Assembly: GCF_016862195.1 (NCBI RefSeq)
Contig: NZ_BOMM01000036.1
Span: forward strand, 46,221-110,220
Reading direction: 5' to 3'
DNA: 64,000 nucleotides
Source: Paractinoplanes ferrugineus
Lineage (GTDB): Bacteria > Actinomycetota > Actinomycetes > Mycobacteriales > Micromonosporaceae
Position numbers and translations under genes: made by a program. This document shows, piece after piece, positions 24,785-32,990 of the stretch (within the stretch, counting starts at the first letter, position 1; the number at the start of each line of letters is the position of its first letter). The notes beneath the pieces were generated by a model. That model did no database searches, was not told where the DNA came from, and was given only the letters and a program-made list of their open reading frames with translations.

Positions 24785-25150
24785 TCAGGCCTGGGCCAGG
24801 CAGAGGCAGAACGGGTGACCCGCGGGGTCCAGGAAAACGCGGTAGGCCGTGCCGGGCTGATCCGGGTGCTTGGCCGCACCGAGAGCGAGCACTGCCGCCT
24901 CGGCCGCGTCCAGGTCGTCGACGAGCATGTCGAGGTGCATCTGCTTGGGCCGTCCCGCACCGGGCCACGTCGGCGGTGTGTAGTCGGCGACCCGATGGAA
25001 GGCGATGCACTGCCCGTCCTCGGGGCAGGCCGCGGCCCGGTCGGCAGACAGGACGTCGACCTTCCAGTCCAGCATCGCGCCGTAGAACCTGGCGAGCGCA
25101 CCGGGATCAGGGCAGTCGACAGCGATCAGAGGTAAGCGTGCGATGGCCAT
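24785..25150 (-). CDS. VOC-family (glyoxalase-like) protein
   Basis: A 121-residue protein with two beta-alpha-beta-beta-beta modules of the vicinal oxygen chelate fold: N-terminal VDCPDPGALARFYGAMLDW and C-terminal VFLDPAGHPFCLCLAQ. The LDPAGHPFCL ending is typical of actinobacterial glyoxalase-like domain proteins whose substrate is unknown. Potential metal ligands include the His in MHLDMLVDD and the final Cys/His region. It appears monocistronic. Confidence 0.85.
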   Translation of the reverse strand: MAIARLPLIAVDCPDPGALARFYGAMLDWKVDVLSADRAAACPEDGQCIAFHRVADYTPPTWPGAGRPKQMHLDMLVDDLDAAEAAVLALGAAKHPDQPGTAYRVFLDPAGHPFCLCLAQA

Positions 25151-25185
25151 GCTGATCAGGCTATCGACGACGGTGCCGGCCGCGC

Positions 25186-25560
25186 CTAGCCGGTTCCCAG
25201 GAGTTGACCTCGGAGCACGCTTGCCAGCAGGTCGGCGTCCACCGGCTTCTGCAGGTAGGGGGCGTTCGCCTGGACCATGCCGGTGCTCAGGGCGATGTGC
25301 CGGGGGATGCCGGTGGCGTACACAATTTTGATGTTGGGGTATTCGGCGGCGACTGTGTCGGTGAAGCGGCTCTGATCGCCGGGGATGGACAGGTCGGCGA
25401 CGATGGCGTCGATCTGGCCCTGGCGGGTCCGACAGATGTCGACGGCGTCGGCGCCCGCGCTCGCGCCCAGCGTCTGGAAGCCCCGAGACTTCAGGGCCAG
25501 TTCGGTGACCTCGAGGATGTCGGGGTCGTCTTCGACAACCAAGATCGTAGGTTGGTGCAT
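25186..25560 (-). CDS. Stand-alone receiver-domain protein
   Basis: A 124-residue response regulator consisting only of a receiver domain. The ATG at 25560 has GAGGGGAA just upstream. VVEDDPD supplies the acidic pair (Asp11, Asp12), Asp56 in IVADLSIPG is the phosphoacceptor, and YLQKPVD holds the conserved Lys. No output domain follows, so it probably acts by protein contact, as CheY- or DivK-like proteins do, or as a phosphate sink. No kinase gene adjoins it. Confidence 0.85.
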   Translation of the reverse strand: MHQPTILVVEDDPDILEVTELALKSRGFQTLGASAGADAVDICRTRQGQIDAIVADLSIPGDQSRFTDTVAAEYPNIKIVYATGIPRHIALSTGMVQANAPYLQKPVDADLLASVLRGQLLGTG

Positions 25561-25644
25561 TTCCCCTCGATCCGCCACTAAACGGTCTGTTCTCCGGAGG
25601 CTACGGGACAGGTAGACGACAGATAGTGGATCTCGATAAGTCTG

Positions 25645-26319
25645 ATGAATGGGCGTAGCGTCTGGCCCGTGTTCGGCTTCACAGACAACTACCAGGACCG
25701 GTCCACGCGCGAGGGCTATCAGTTCGAGTTCTTCTGCGAGCGCTGCGGCAACGGTCACAGCTCCTCCTTCAAACATTCGGTGACCGGTTTCGGCGGCAAG
25801 CTGCTGCGCATGGGCGGCGACCTGGTCGGCGGCGAGTGGGGTCGCAAGGCCTCCGAACTGGGCTACGACTCGATGTGGATGCGCGACGGCAACCGCGGGC
25901 CGGCGTGGGACAAGGCACTGCAGAACGCCGTCGAGGAAGTTCGGCCGCATTTCTCCCAATGCCACCGTTGTGGCGAATGGGTCTGCGGGCAGATCTGCTG
26001 GAACGGGGAGCGCGGCGTCTGCGTGAACTGCGCGCCGAAGCTCGACCAGGAAATCGCCGGCATCCAGGCGCGAGCCCAGGTCGAGCAGCTCAACGACAAG
26101 ATCCGCCAGGTCGACTGGACCCAGGGCACCACCTACGGCCAGCCGGCGGTCGGTCGCTGCCCGTCGTGCGCCAACGACACCGGCGGCGGCAAATACTGCC
26201 AGCATTGCGGCACCCCGCTCGCCGCCGCCTCGGAGGCCAACCGCTTCTGCGGCCAGTGCGGCACGAAGGTCACGCCGGGCGGCATGTTCTGTACGGGTTG
26301 CGGCACGTCAACGGCCTAG
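25645..26319 (+). CDS. Zinc-ribbon protein
   Basis: A 224-residue cytosolic protein with many CxxC pairs. An N-terminal CERCGNGH segment and a CHRCGEWVCGQICW...CVNC cluster (about 110-135) are followed at the C-terminus by two zinc ribbons (CPSC...YCQHCG and FCGQCG...FCTGCG, about 170-222) of the double zinc ribbon type. Function is unknown; such ribbons usually mediate protein or nucleic acid contacts. The start is uncertain: ATG 25645 has a poor ribosome binding site, and an in-frame GTG at about 25669 (VFGFTDNYQDRS) would give the N-terminus more common in relatives. Confidence 0.75.
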   Translation: MNGRSVWPVFGFTDNYQDRSTREGYQFEFFCERCGNGHSSSFKHSVTGFGGKLLRMGGDLVGGEWGRKASELGYDSMWMRDGNRGPAWDKALQNAVEEVRPHFSQCHRCGEWVCGQICWNGERGVCVNCAPKLDQEIAGIQARAQVEQLNDKIRQVDWTQGTTYGQPAVGRCPSCANDTGGGKYCQHCGTPLAAASEANRFCGQCGTKVTPGGMFCTGCGTSTA

Positions 26320-27145
26320 GCGAGGAACGCCGTTTGCCACCTGAATTCGCCGCTTTCGCCCAGCCGATCCGCAGGCTCGACGTTGCTGCCTGAGTCCAGG
26401 GCAGATCATGCGGCTCGGCGCGGGCGCGACCAGCCAGGTCGAGCAGGGCGGTGGCGTGGTCGGCTCGGGCCCGGCACCCGCGAGCGGGCTGATCGAGCAG
26501 TGCGGTTGTCTCGCGATCTCTGACGGGACGGTGCGGCCGAGAGCGATGCAGTTCTGTGGCGGGCGAGGGCGGCCGCGAGCGCGTGCCTGCACCTTCGCGG
26601 GGGCCGCGCGCGCGGACGATCAGCCAAAGGTCCGGCCGCTGCTGACAGGTGCGGCCGGACGGCGCCCTTCCACTGAAGGCCATCGTCACCATGCTGACCC
26701 GCGCCGCCATGCTGACCCGCGCCGCTTGTTGATCCGCGCCGCTTGTTGATCCGCGCCGCTTGTTGACCCGCGCCGGTTGGGGGGCCGCGCGGTTGGAGGC
26801 CTGCGCCGGTTGGGGATCTGCACCGGCAGGCAGTCCACGCCGGTTGCTGGCCCGGACCGGTCGCGGTGGCCGCAACAACCGCTCCATTACGCGGGGGCCG
26901 GCGCCGGGTTGGGGCCGGCTGGCTGAGATCTGCGCCGGCTGGGCATTCACGCCGGCGGTTGGCCTGCTCCGGTCGCGGTCGCCCGCGACAACCGCTCCGT
27001 TGCGCGGGGGGCAGGGCCGAGTTAGGGGCTGCCGGCTGGGGGCCCGCGCCAGCAGGGGGCCGCGCCGGCTGCTGGGCCGCGCCGGCTGCTGGGCCGCGCC
27101 GGGTTGGGGAACTGCGCCGACTGGGCAGGTGGCGCGGGCGGGGGC
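26320..27145 (+). other. 0.8-kb gene-free, repeat-rich tract
   Basis: No recognisable gene. Frames through this tract encode only Arg/Ala/Gly/Trp-rich low-complexity peptides that follow the DNA repeats. The right two thirds (26688-27130) are tandem and dispersed repeats, annotated separately. The left third has no clear structure. Confidence 0.6.
26688..27130 (+). repeat. Degenerate tandem repeats
   Basis: From about 26688 to 26777 there are five units of 17-18 bp of the form GCCGC(CATGC/TTGTT)GA(C/T)CCGC. From about 27058 to 27115 a related unit GCCGCGCCGGCTGCTGG recurs three times. Between them, a segment of about 70 bp containing CAACAACCGCTCC near 26871 is repeated, diverged, near 26987. 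The pattern suggests repeated slippage and decay of one ancestral short unit. Confidence 0.7.
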
Positions 27146-27796
27146 TCAGGCGAGGCCGGACTGGTAGGCGAAGACGACCAGTTGGGCGCGGTCGCGGGCG
27201 GCGAGTTTGACCATGGAGCGGCTCACGTGGGTGCGGGCGGTGGCTGGGCTTACCACGAGCAGTTCGGCTATCTCGTGGTTGGTCAGGCCCTGGGCGACGA
27301 GCGTGACGATCTCGCGTTCGCGGTCGGTGAGGCGATCGAGGTGGGGGTGGGGCGTGGTCGGGCGGGGCGTCAAGCCGGTGAACTCGCGGATCAAGGTCTT
27401 GGTGACGGAGGGGGAGAGCAGTGCGCCGCCGTCGACGACTGTGCGGACCGCGTCGAGCAGGAGCGCCGGTTTGGTGTTCTTGAGCAGGAAGCCGCTGGCG
27501 CCGAGGCGGAGCGCGTCGAAGACGTATTCGTCGTGTTCGAAGGTGGTCAGGACGATCACGCGAGTGCCGGCCAGTGCCGGGTCGGCGATGATGCGGCGGG
27601 TGGCTTCGAGGCCGTCGACGCCGGGCATGCGGATGTCCATCAGCACTACGTCGGGCCGGGTTCGGCGGGCCTGCGCGACGGCGGCGAGACCGTCGGCGGC
27701 CTGGGCGATCACGGTGAAGTCGTCCTCGTTGTCGAACAGGACGGACAAGCCGAGGCGTACGAGATCCTGGTCGTCGGCCAGCAGTACGGTGATCAT
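27146..27796 (-). CDS. NarL/FixJ-family response regulator
   Basis: A 216-residue regulator. The receiver domain (1-120) has LLADDQD, the phosphoacceptor Asp54 in VVLMDIRMPG and the Lys in GFLLKNT. The LuxR-type helix-turn-helix is at about 148-212 (LTDREREIVTLVAQGLTNHEIAELL). Its ATG overlaps the stop of the kinase gene by 4 nt (ATGA), so the two are translationally coupled. Likely targets include its own operon, perhaps through the inverted repeat at 28987-29003. Confidence 0.93.
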   Translation of the reverse strand: MITVLLADDQDLVRLGLSVLFDNEDDFTVIAQAADGLAAVAQARRTRPDVVLMDIRMPGVDGLEATRRIIADPALAGTRVIVLTTFEHDEYVFDALRLGASGFLLKNTKPALLLDAVRTVVDGGALLSPSVTKTLIREFTGLTPRPTTPHPHLDRLTDREREIVTLVAQGLTNHEIAELLVVSPATARTHVSRSMVKLAARDRAQLVVFAYQSGLA

Positions 27797-28941
27797 TTCG
27801 ACCGCCGGGGGATGACGGCGGTCACCGCGAACGTGCCGTCCCGCGGCCCGGCGTCGAACCGGCCGCCGAGATGCTCGACCCGGCGCCGCATGCCGCTGAG
27901 GCCGAAGCCCTCGCTGTGGCCGGCCCCGCCGGCCCGATCGACCACGCGCGGGCCGGCCCCGCCGCCCTGATCGGCAACGCTCAGGTCGGCAACGCTCAGG
28001 TCGGCAACGCTCAGGTCGGCAACGGCGGCCTGATTGACCACGCTCAGGTCGACACCGCCGGGCTGATGGTGGATCGCCACCCGGGCGTGCGGCTCGGCGG
28101 AATGCTTCACGACGTTGGTCAGTGCCTCCTGCAACACGCGATAGGCCACCAGGTCGGCAGCCGCCGGCAGTGGCCGTGGCGTGCCGTCGACGCTGAGTTC
28201 GACGACCACGCCGGCGCTGCGGACCCGGTCGCAGAGCTCGCCCACCCGGGAAAGGCCGGCCGGCAGCACGGAGGACAGGGTCGCGCGCAGCTCGTCGAGC
28301 GCCTCGGCACTCGCGGCGCTGATCGCGGCCAGTGCCTCGTGGGCCAGCTCCGGCCGGGTGTGCCGCAGGTGCAGCGCGACCTCGGCCTGCATCTGGATCG
28401 CGGCGAGGCCGTGCCCGACCACGTCGTGCACCTCCTGGGCGAGGCGCAGCCGCTCGTCGTCGACGAGGCGGCGCTCGGTCTCGGCCCGTTCCCGCTGCTG
28501 CGCCTCGACCACCTGCCGGCGGGCGGCACCGAGCGTGAACGGAACGACCACCCAGGCCAGCCCGGGGATCAGCCCGGCCGGGCCCGGCCCACCGAACAGG
28601 ACGTGGCCCATCAGCAGCACCAGGGCCACCACGGACCAGGCGGCGGCCGACTGCGGGCGCCGGCTGCGGGCCACCGACCAGACACAAACGGCGATCGAGA
28701 GGAGAACCGGACCGTACGGATAGCCGACGAGCAGATAGGCCAGGGTGATCGAGGTGGCCGCGAGCAGCGCGGGCACCGGCCATCGGCGGCGCCACGCCGG
28801 CACCGCCCCGGCCGCCACGACCAGGACGGCGGCAAGCCAGTCGGGGGACTGGTCGGTCGCCGAGCGCAAGTCGATGAGCGGCAGCGTGGCCAGTCCCACG
28901 AGGATCAGCGCGGCCGGCACGGCCGCATCGCGGGGGCGCAT
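27793..28941 (-). CDS. NarL-type sensor histidine kinase (HisKA_3) with repeat insertion
   Basis: A 382-residue membrane kinase. ATG 28941 (AAGGTG 8 nt upstream) is preferred to ATG 28959. About five to six membrane helices occupy 7-140 with no large outside loop, followed by a HisKA_3 domain with His172 in EVHDVVGHGLA and an ATPase domain with Asn276 in QEALTNVV and GFGLSGM (345-351). Between the N and G boxes, residues 306-325 are four copies of a VADLS/VADQ pentapeptide, and a Gly/Ala/Arg-rich stretch lengthens the ATP lid. This insertion is unusual and comes from a 15-bp tandem repeat (27973-28017). Confidence 0.9.
   Translation of the reverse strand: MRPRDAAVPAALILVGLATLPLIDLRSATDQSPDWLAAVLVVAAGAVPAWRRRWPVPALLAATSITLAYLLVGYPYGPVLLSIAVCVWSVARSRRPQSAAAWSVVALVLLMGHVLFGGPGPAGLIPGLAWVVVPFTLGAARRQVVEAQQRERAETERRLVDDERLRLAQEVHDVVGHGLAAIQMQAEVALHLRHTRPELAHEALAAISAASAEALDELRATLSSVLPAGLSRVGELCDRVRSAGVVVELSVDGTPRPLPAAADLVAYRVLQEALTNVVKHSAEPHARVAIHHQPGGVDLSVVNQAAVADLSVADLSVADLSVADQGGGAGPRVVDRAGGAGHSEGFGLSGMRRRVEHLGGRFDAGPRDGTFAVTAVIPRRSK
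27973..28017 (-). repeat. 15-bp tandem repeat inside kinase gene
   Basis: Three perfect copies of GGCAACGCTCAGGTC (27973-27987, 27988-28002, 28003-28017), flanked by partial copies (GGCAACGGCGG after, CGCTCAGGTC near 28041). The unit is a multiple of three, so changes in copy number keep the reading frame and alter the length of the kinase ATP lid by five residues each. Confidence 0.9.
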
Positions 28942-28986
28942 GCCCACACCTTGCCGCATCGGTGCTCGGGGCGCATCGGACCGGGG

Positions 28987-29015
28987 ACGTAGCCAGGCTA
29001 CGTCGGTGGACGTAG
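28987..29015. promoter_or_regulatory. Perfect inverted repeat, probable regulator site
   Basis: ACGTAGCC (28987-28994), A, GGCTACGT (28996-29003) form a perfect 17-bp palindrome. A further ACGTAG half-site follows near 29010. It lies 46 bp before the kinase gene start and 70-160 bp before the divergent membrane protein. NarL-family regulators bind such inverted repeats, so self-control by the adjacent regulator is likely. No experimental support is visible. Confidence 0.55.
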
Positions 29016-29054
29016 TACCGGAGTCGCTTGTGAGCGGATGAGCCGAGCGTTCCG

Positions 29055-29180
29055 GGCCGCGAGGCTGGGGCCATGAGACCGAAGACCCGCGAGGCCGAGG
29101 CCGTGAGATCGACGACCCGCGAGGCCGAGGCCGGGAGACCGGCGACCCGCGAGGCCTGGGCCATGAGACCGAAGACCCGA
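29055..29180 (+). repeat. 30-bp tandem repeat carrying gene start codons
   Basis: Units of exactly 30 bp begin at 29073, 29103, 29133 and 29163, with a partial unit before. Each reads close to GAGACCGAAGACCCGCGAGG after an ATG, GTG or GGG. The first and last units start with ATG. The peptide reads as 10-residue repeats (RxxTREAEA). The array has duplicated the translation start region of the membrane protein. Confidence 0.85.
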
Positions 29181-29675
29181 AAGGCTTGGCTCGTGGCGCA
29201 CGTGTTGTCGGCGAGCGCCTGGATCGGCATCGACGTGCTGGTCGCGGTGCTGGCAGCGGTCTGTGTCGGGAGCGACGACCCGGTGCGGCGCGGCCTGGCC
29301 GGTCAGGCGTTCGGCACGTTCGTCTGGTGGCCGATGGCCGTCTCGGCGCTGATCTGCCTGGTCACCGGCCTGGTGCTGGGCTGGGGCACCAGGTGGGGCC
29401 TGGTCCGGTTCTGGTGGGTCACCATCAAGCTGGTGCTCAACGTCGTGCTCTGCACGCTCATCCTGGTCCTGCTGCGACCGACGATGCCGGAGGCTTACGC
29501 GTACGGCGTGGCCGTCGCCGCCGGCTCTCCGGTCACGATGGAGGCGAACGGCCTGATCATGCCGCCGATCGTCTCGCTCACCGCCCTGACCGTCGCCACG
29601 GTCCTCTCCGTCTACAAGCCATGGGGCCGGATCAGGCAGCTCGAGCAAGAGGGCGCGCGCCGGCGGTCGCGGTGA
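29163..29675 (+). CDS. DUF2269-like membrane protein
   Basis: A 170-residue integral membrane protein with four predicted helices (about 8-30, 48-70, 82-105 and 128-150 from this start). The start is ambiguous because the upstream repeat supplies in-frame starts at 29073 (200 residues) and 29103. ATG 29163 is chosen because the hydrophobic family region (AWLVAHVLSASAWIGID) begins just after it. The overall pattern resembles small DUF2269-type membrane proteins of unknown role. It is divergent from the two-component genes and may be their target. Confidence 0.75.
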   Translation: MRPKTRKAWLVAHVLSASAWIGIDVLVAVLAAVCVGSDDPVRRGLAGQAFGTFVWWPMAVSALICLVTGLVLGWGTRWGLVRFWWVTIKLVLNVVLCTLILVLLRPTMPEAYAYGVAVAAGSPVTMEANGLIMPPIVSLTALTVATVLSVYKPWGRIRQLEQEGARRRSR

Positions 29676-29757
29676 CGGCGGGCACGGTCCGGAGATTGCG
29701 GGCGGGCGGCGACGGAGCTGGTGGGTTCCGCGCCGCCGCCCGGATCACGTGGCGGAA

Positions 29758-29967
29758 CTACTTGCTCGGTGCGGGCACGTCACACTTGATCTTCGGGTTG
29801 ACGCCGAGCCAGTTCAGCGGACCGGCCGCGATGGTCACCAGGACGGTGCCGGCCTCGGCGCAGCTGGCGTCACCGTCGCCTTTGAAGTAGCCACGCTCAT
29901 AGGCGGCCACGCCGCCCAGAAACAGCCAGATGATCAGAATGACGGCGCCGATCGAACCAGTTCGCAT
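29758..29967 (-). CDS. Small membrane protein
   Basis: A 69-residue protein with one N-terminal membrane helix (about 6-24) and an outside part with two Cys (SCAEAGT and IKCDVP) that could form a disulfide. The sequence type GAVILIIWLFLGGVAAYERGYF...AGPLNWLGVNPK is a widespread actinobacterial small-protein family of unknown function. GGAG stands 8 nt before the ATG. It is a single gene. Confidence 0.82.
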   Translation of the reverse strand: MRTGSIGAVILIIWLFLGGVAAYERGYFKGDGDASCAEAGTVLVTIAAGPLNWLGVNPKIKCDVPAPSK

Positions 29968-30110
29968 CGGGGGTCTCCTCGGTCGTGGGGGTGACCGGGG
30001 ATACCCCGCGTGCGTCGATCTTTAAACGAACCGGGCGCGCGATTTCACTCAGCCGAGCCGGCGCGGCCCTCAGGGGGTGAGCCCGGCCACCGGCGCCGGG
30101 CCGGTAGTCC

Positions 30111-30142
30111 GCGACGGCCCGGTGTCGCACCCGGGCCGTCGC
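30111..30142 (-). terminator. Terminator after methyltransferase gene
   Basis: A 12-bp perfect stem (GCGACGGCCCGG 30111-30122, CCGGGCCGTCGC 30131-30142) with an 8-nt loop lies 28 bp beyond the methyltransferase stop. A second small hairpin, GGGACTT/AAGTCCC with a 3-nt loop (30150-30166), lies between. The tandem hairpins make efficient termination likely. Confidence 0.75.
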
Positions 30143-30169
30143 CGGGGCGGGGACTTGGCAAGTCCCGTA

Positions 30170-30997
30170 CTATTCGGAATTCTTGCTTGCCTGCAGGGTG
30201 TAACTCACCGGGAGGCGGTCGGGGGTTTCGTTCAGTTGCCATTCGTTGTCGGCGGTCTCGTGCATGCGGCCGGGCAGTGCCTCCCAGGGAACTGATTGAT
30301 GTTCCACCAAGCCGGTGAGCGTCATGCCCGCGTCGAGGACGGCGGTGACTATTTCACCGAGGCCGTGGTTCCATTCGTGGGTCGTGCTGTTGGTGAATTC
30401 GGCATCGGTTTCCACGTAGGTTCCCGGGTCGTCGAAAACCAGCGGCTCCGCGCGTTCGAAGTACGGGTATTTGATGACCAGGTCGTTGCCGGGCGCGGTC
30501 TCGTCGATGGACCACAACACCGGGTGGCCCTCGCGAATGAACAGGCGGCCGCCCGGGCGCAACAGGGCCGATACCGTTCGGGCCCAGCGGGCTATGTCCG
30601 GCAGCCAGCAAAGCGCGCCGATGCCGGTGTAGACGAAGTCGTAGCCGGTGCCGACCGCTTCGACGGCGTCGTAGACGTTCGATTGCACGAATTTGACGTC
30701 GGCCCCGGCGAGCTGGACGATCCGCCGGGCTTCGTGCAGTGATTTCTCGGAGAAATCCAGGCCGGTCATCCGGGCACCCAGCCGGGCCAGGGACACCGTG
30801 TCGGTGCCGATGTGGCATTGCAGGTGGATTCCGCGTTGATCGGTCAGGTCGCCCAGCCGTGGGAGGTCAAAGGCGACAACCTGGCTGAGGTACGACGGAT
30901 CGGATGCGAACTTCGCCACGGCATAACTGGGGGAGGCCGCATGCGCGGGCGCTCGGTCGTCCCAGTTGGCCCGATTGACTTCGAGGTATTCGGTCAC
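30170..30997 (-). CDS. Class I SAM-dependent methyltransferase
   Basis: A 275-residue cytosolic enzyme starting at GTG 30997. The SAM-binding motif I is LQCHIGTDTVSLARLGA (about 62-78) with the acidic motif II in TGLDFSEKSL; motif IV is VYTGIGALCWLPD. This belongs to the Methyltransf_11/25 group, in which the Gly-rich loop often reads CHIGTDT. The substrate is unknown; neighbours give no hint. The gene is divergent from the ROK regulator with only 81 bp between them. Confidence 0.87.
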   Translation of the reverse strand: MTEYLEVNRANWDDRAPAHAASPSYAVAKFASDPSYLSQVVAFDLPRLGDLTDQRGIHLQCHIGTDTVSLARLGARMTGLDFSEKSLHEARRIVQLAGADVKFVQSNVYDAVEAVGTGYDFVYTGIGALCWLPDIARWARTVSALLRPGGRLFIREGHPVLWSIDETAPGNDLVIKYPYFERAEPLVFDDPGTYVETDAEFTNSTTHEWNHGLGEIVTAVLDAGMTLTGLVEHQSVPWEALPGRMHETADNEWQLNETPDRLPVSYTLQASKNSE

Positions 30998-31078
30998 GAG
31001 GGCACCATAGAGGCCGCCCGCCCGCCCGCGCCGTAGAGTTTCCGGGCAAGACCACTTCCTAGACAGGCGGGGTGCGGT

Positions 31079-32314
31079 TTGGAAAGCAGGCGTACGACGG
31101 TGCGGGATGTGCGCCGGGCCAACCGGTCGAGCCTGCTCACCGATCTCTTCCACGGCGGCTTGCAATCCCGGCAGCAATTGGCCGGCACGACCGCGCTCAG
31201 CCAGGCCAGTGTCAGCAACCTGATCGGCGAGATGCTCGAGGAGGGTCTCGTCGAGGAGGCCGGTCTGGTCGGCTCGGACGGCGGCCGACCCCGGGTACTG
31301 CTGCGCGTCCGGCCCGGTTTCCGTTACCTGGTCGGCGCCGACGTGGCCGAGACCCGCATCCTGGTCGAGCTCTACGACCTGGCGATGACCCGGCTGGCAG
31401 TGGCCGAACTGACCCACGACGACGATCCCGACCAGGTCGCCGCCCAGCTGCTGGCCGGCCTCAACACGGTCCTCGCCGACGCCGACGTCTCGCCGCACGA
31501 GGTGCTCGGCTACGGCGTCGGTGTCCCCGGCGTCGTCGATGCCGACGGCGTGGTCGACTCCCAGTCGACCGGCTGGGACGCGGTTCCGCTCGGCGCGATG
31601 CTGCGGGCCGGCACCGGCGTCCCGATCTTCGTGGAGAACGGGGCGAAAACCTTCGGCCAGGCCGAGATGTGGTTCGGCGCGGGCCGCGGGGCCCGCCACG
31701 CGGTCATCATCATGATCGGTACGGGCGTGGGCGCCGCCGTGGTGATGGACGGCCGCGGCTACCGGGGCGCCAACAGCAACGCCGGCGAGTGGGGCCACAC
31801 GACCTTGGTGTACGACGGTGAGCAGTGCCGTTGCGGTGCCCGCGGTTGCCTGGAAGCCTATGTCGGGGCCGACCGCATCGGCCGTCGCCTGGCCACCGCG
31901 ACCGGCCATCCGTTCACCCCCGACCTGCTGGCACGCCTGCTCTCCGCCGATCCCATCCCGCCCGCCGCGGTCGAGGTCTTCACCACCACCGCGGGTTACC
32001 TGGGCGCCGGCATCGCCGACCTGATAAACCTGTTCAGCCCGGAACGCATCGTGATCGGCGGCATCGCCGGCTCGATCTTCGGCGAGCGTTTCCTGCCGGA
32101 GATCCGCGACGCGGTGGCACGGCATGCCCTGCGACGCCCCTACGCCCAGACGAGCATCGCCCTGTGCTCCCTGGGCATCGACGCGGTGGCGATGGGAGCG
32201 GCAACCCTCCCGATCGCCCAACTCCTGGCCGACGGCGGCCTGCCCGAACCGGACGAGCCGATGATCGCCATGCCACCCCGCCCTCGCCGGCCACCGGAGC
32301 GCTCCCGCCGCTAG
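31079..32314 (+). CDS. ROK-family transcriptional regulator
   Basis: A 411-residue regulator. An N-terminal winged helix (about 12-65, SRQQLAGTTALSQASVSNLIGEML) is followed by a ROK sugar-kinase-like domain with the ATP-site motif IGTGVGAAVV, the EWGHT motif and the zinc-binding CRCGARGCLE. Such NagC/XylR-type proteins repress sugar genes and respond to sugars or sugar phosphates. The start is TTG 31079 with AGGCGGGG upstream; an in-frame GTG at 31100 is a possible alternative. Targets are not evident nearby; autoregulation from the divergent region is possible. Confidence 0.9.
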   Translation: MESRRTTVRDVRRANRSSLLTDLFHGGLQSRQQLAGTTALSQASVSNLIGEMLEEGLVEEAGLVGSDGGRPRVLLRVRPGFRYLVGADVAETRILVELYDLAMTRLAVAELTHDDDPDQVAAQLLAGLNTVLADADVSPHEVLGYGVGVPGVVDADGVVDSQSTGWDAVPLGAMLRAGTGVPIFVENGAKTFGQAEMWFGAGRGARHAVIIMIGTGVGAAVVMDGRGYRGANSNAGEWGHTTLVYDGEQCRCGARGCLEAYVGADRIGRRLATATGHPFTPDLLARLLSADPIPPAAVEVFTTTAGYLGAGIADLINLFSPERIVIGGIAGSIFGERFLPEIRDAVARHALRRPYAQTSIALCSLGIDAVAMGAATLPIAQLLADGGLPEPDEPMIAMPPRPRRPPERSRR

Positions 32315-32794
32315 CCCGCGGGTTCGATCTGGACACCGGTCCACTCCCGCGAGCGGTGAGGCTTTCCGAGTAGTGCTATGAGTGATGGTCGGTGGGTGTC
32401 GGGTGGACACGCGCGGACTCGTCGTGGTGCAACGAAAGAGCGCAGAACCCCGGTAGGGAGTGTTCCTCGCACACCGGCCGCCGGCGCCTCGCGAGCCGGG
32501 CCGGAACCCGCAAGCCGGGCGGTTACCGGCAGGCGGTCCTGGTGCCGCGCCGGCTGCTCGACGGCACCCGGGTCCGGCGGCTCGCCGCCGAGGTCGCGCC
32601 GCTGACGACTCAGTTCCCCAGGCGAGCCCGACGGCTTCGCCGTGCTCGAGCTGACTGATCGCCTTGTGCCTCCTTGAGATGTCAGAACTGTGCCATGTTC
32701 ATCGCGGCATCCCGGGGCGCGGCAGAAGTTTGACACCACTGACCCCACGACTTCCTGCACTTTTCGAGGAACTTCCCGCTGTGCAAGGTGGGTG
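32315..32794. other. Gene-free stretch before urea operon
   Basis: No recognised gene. Frames on both strands give peptides without domains. The first 330 bp are GC-rich and could contain a decayed gene fragment; the remainder has lower GC, fitting a promoter region for the urea transport operon. Confidence 0.5.
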
Positions 32795-32832
32795 GCTACA
32801 GAAGTGGAACATCTAGGAAATGTCAGAGTAAT
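32795..32832 (+). promoter_or_regulatory. GlnR-like box upstream of urtA
   Basis: Four 5-bp elements are spaced by exactly 6 bp: GCTAC (32795-32799), GGAAC (32806-32810), GAAAT (32817-32821) and GTAAT (32828-32832). The known actinobacterial GlnR box alternates GTnAC and GAAAC with 6-bp gaps. Each element departs from consensus by about one base but the spacing is perfect. Urea uptake is a typical GlnR target, so nitrogen-limitation control is likely. Confidence 0.65.
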
Positions 32833-32990
32833 GACTCGCGACCAGTCTGCTTTCACTGGCTCCGGCAGCAGCCAGCGAGACGGGCGGAGAACCCGGGGCG
32901 CCGGGCCGTCCTGGACATCCGCATCCCCACGATCCGCCGTGCCGCGACTCCGGCGTCACGCCCCCTTCACCACGAACGGAGTTCTCACAT

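Noticed and set aside
21376..25101. Very long open frame (over 1200 codons) on the minus strand opposite parC and the hydrolase gene
   Set aside because: It mirrors the codon periodicity of parC, is rich in His/Gly/Val/Arg and has no domain. Its last 121 codons' region is used by the real VOC gene in another frame. It is a GC-driven shadow.
26760..27210. Plus-strand frames with AGWG/APAG repeats
   Set aside because: The peptide repeats follow the DNA repeats in more than one frame, there is no ribosome binding site, and they run into the opposite-strand regulator gene.
32311..32856. Minus-strand frame of 181 codons before the urea operon
   Set aside because: No domain, overlaps the GlnR-like box and the ROK gene end, and composition is unlike neighbouring genes. 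Could be a decayed gene at most.
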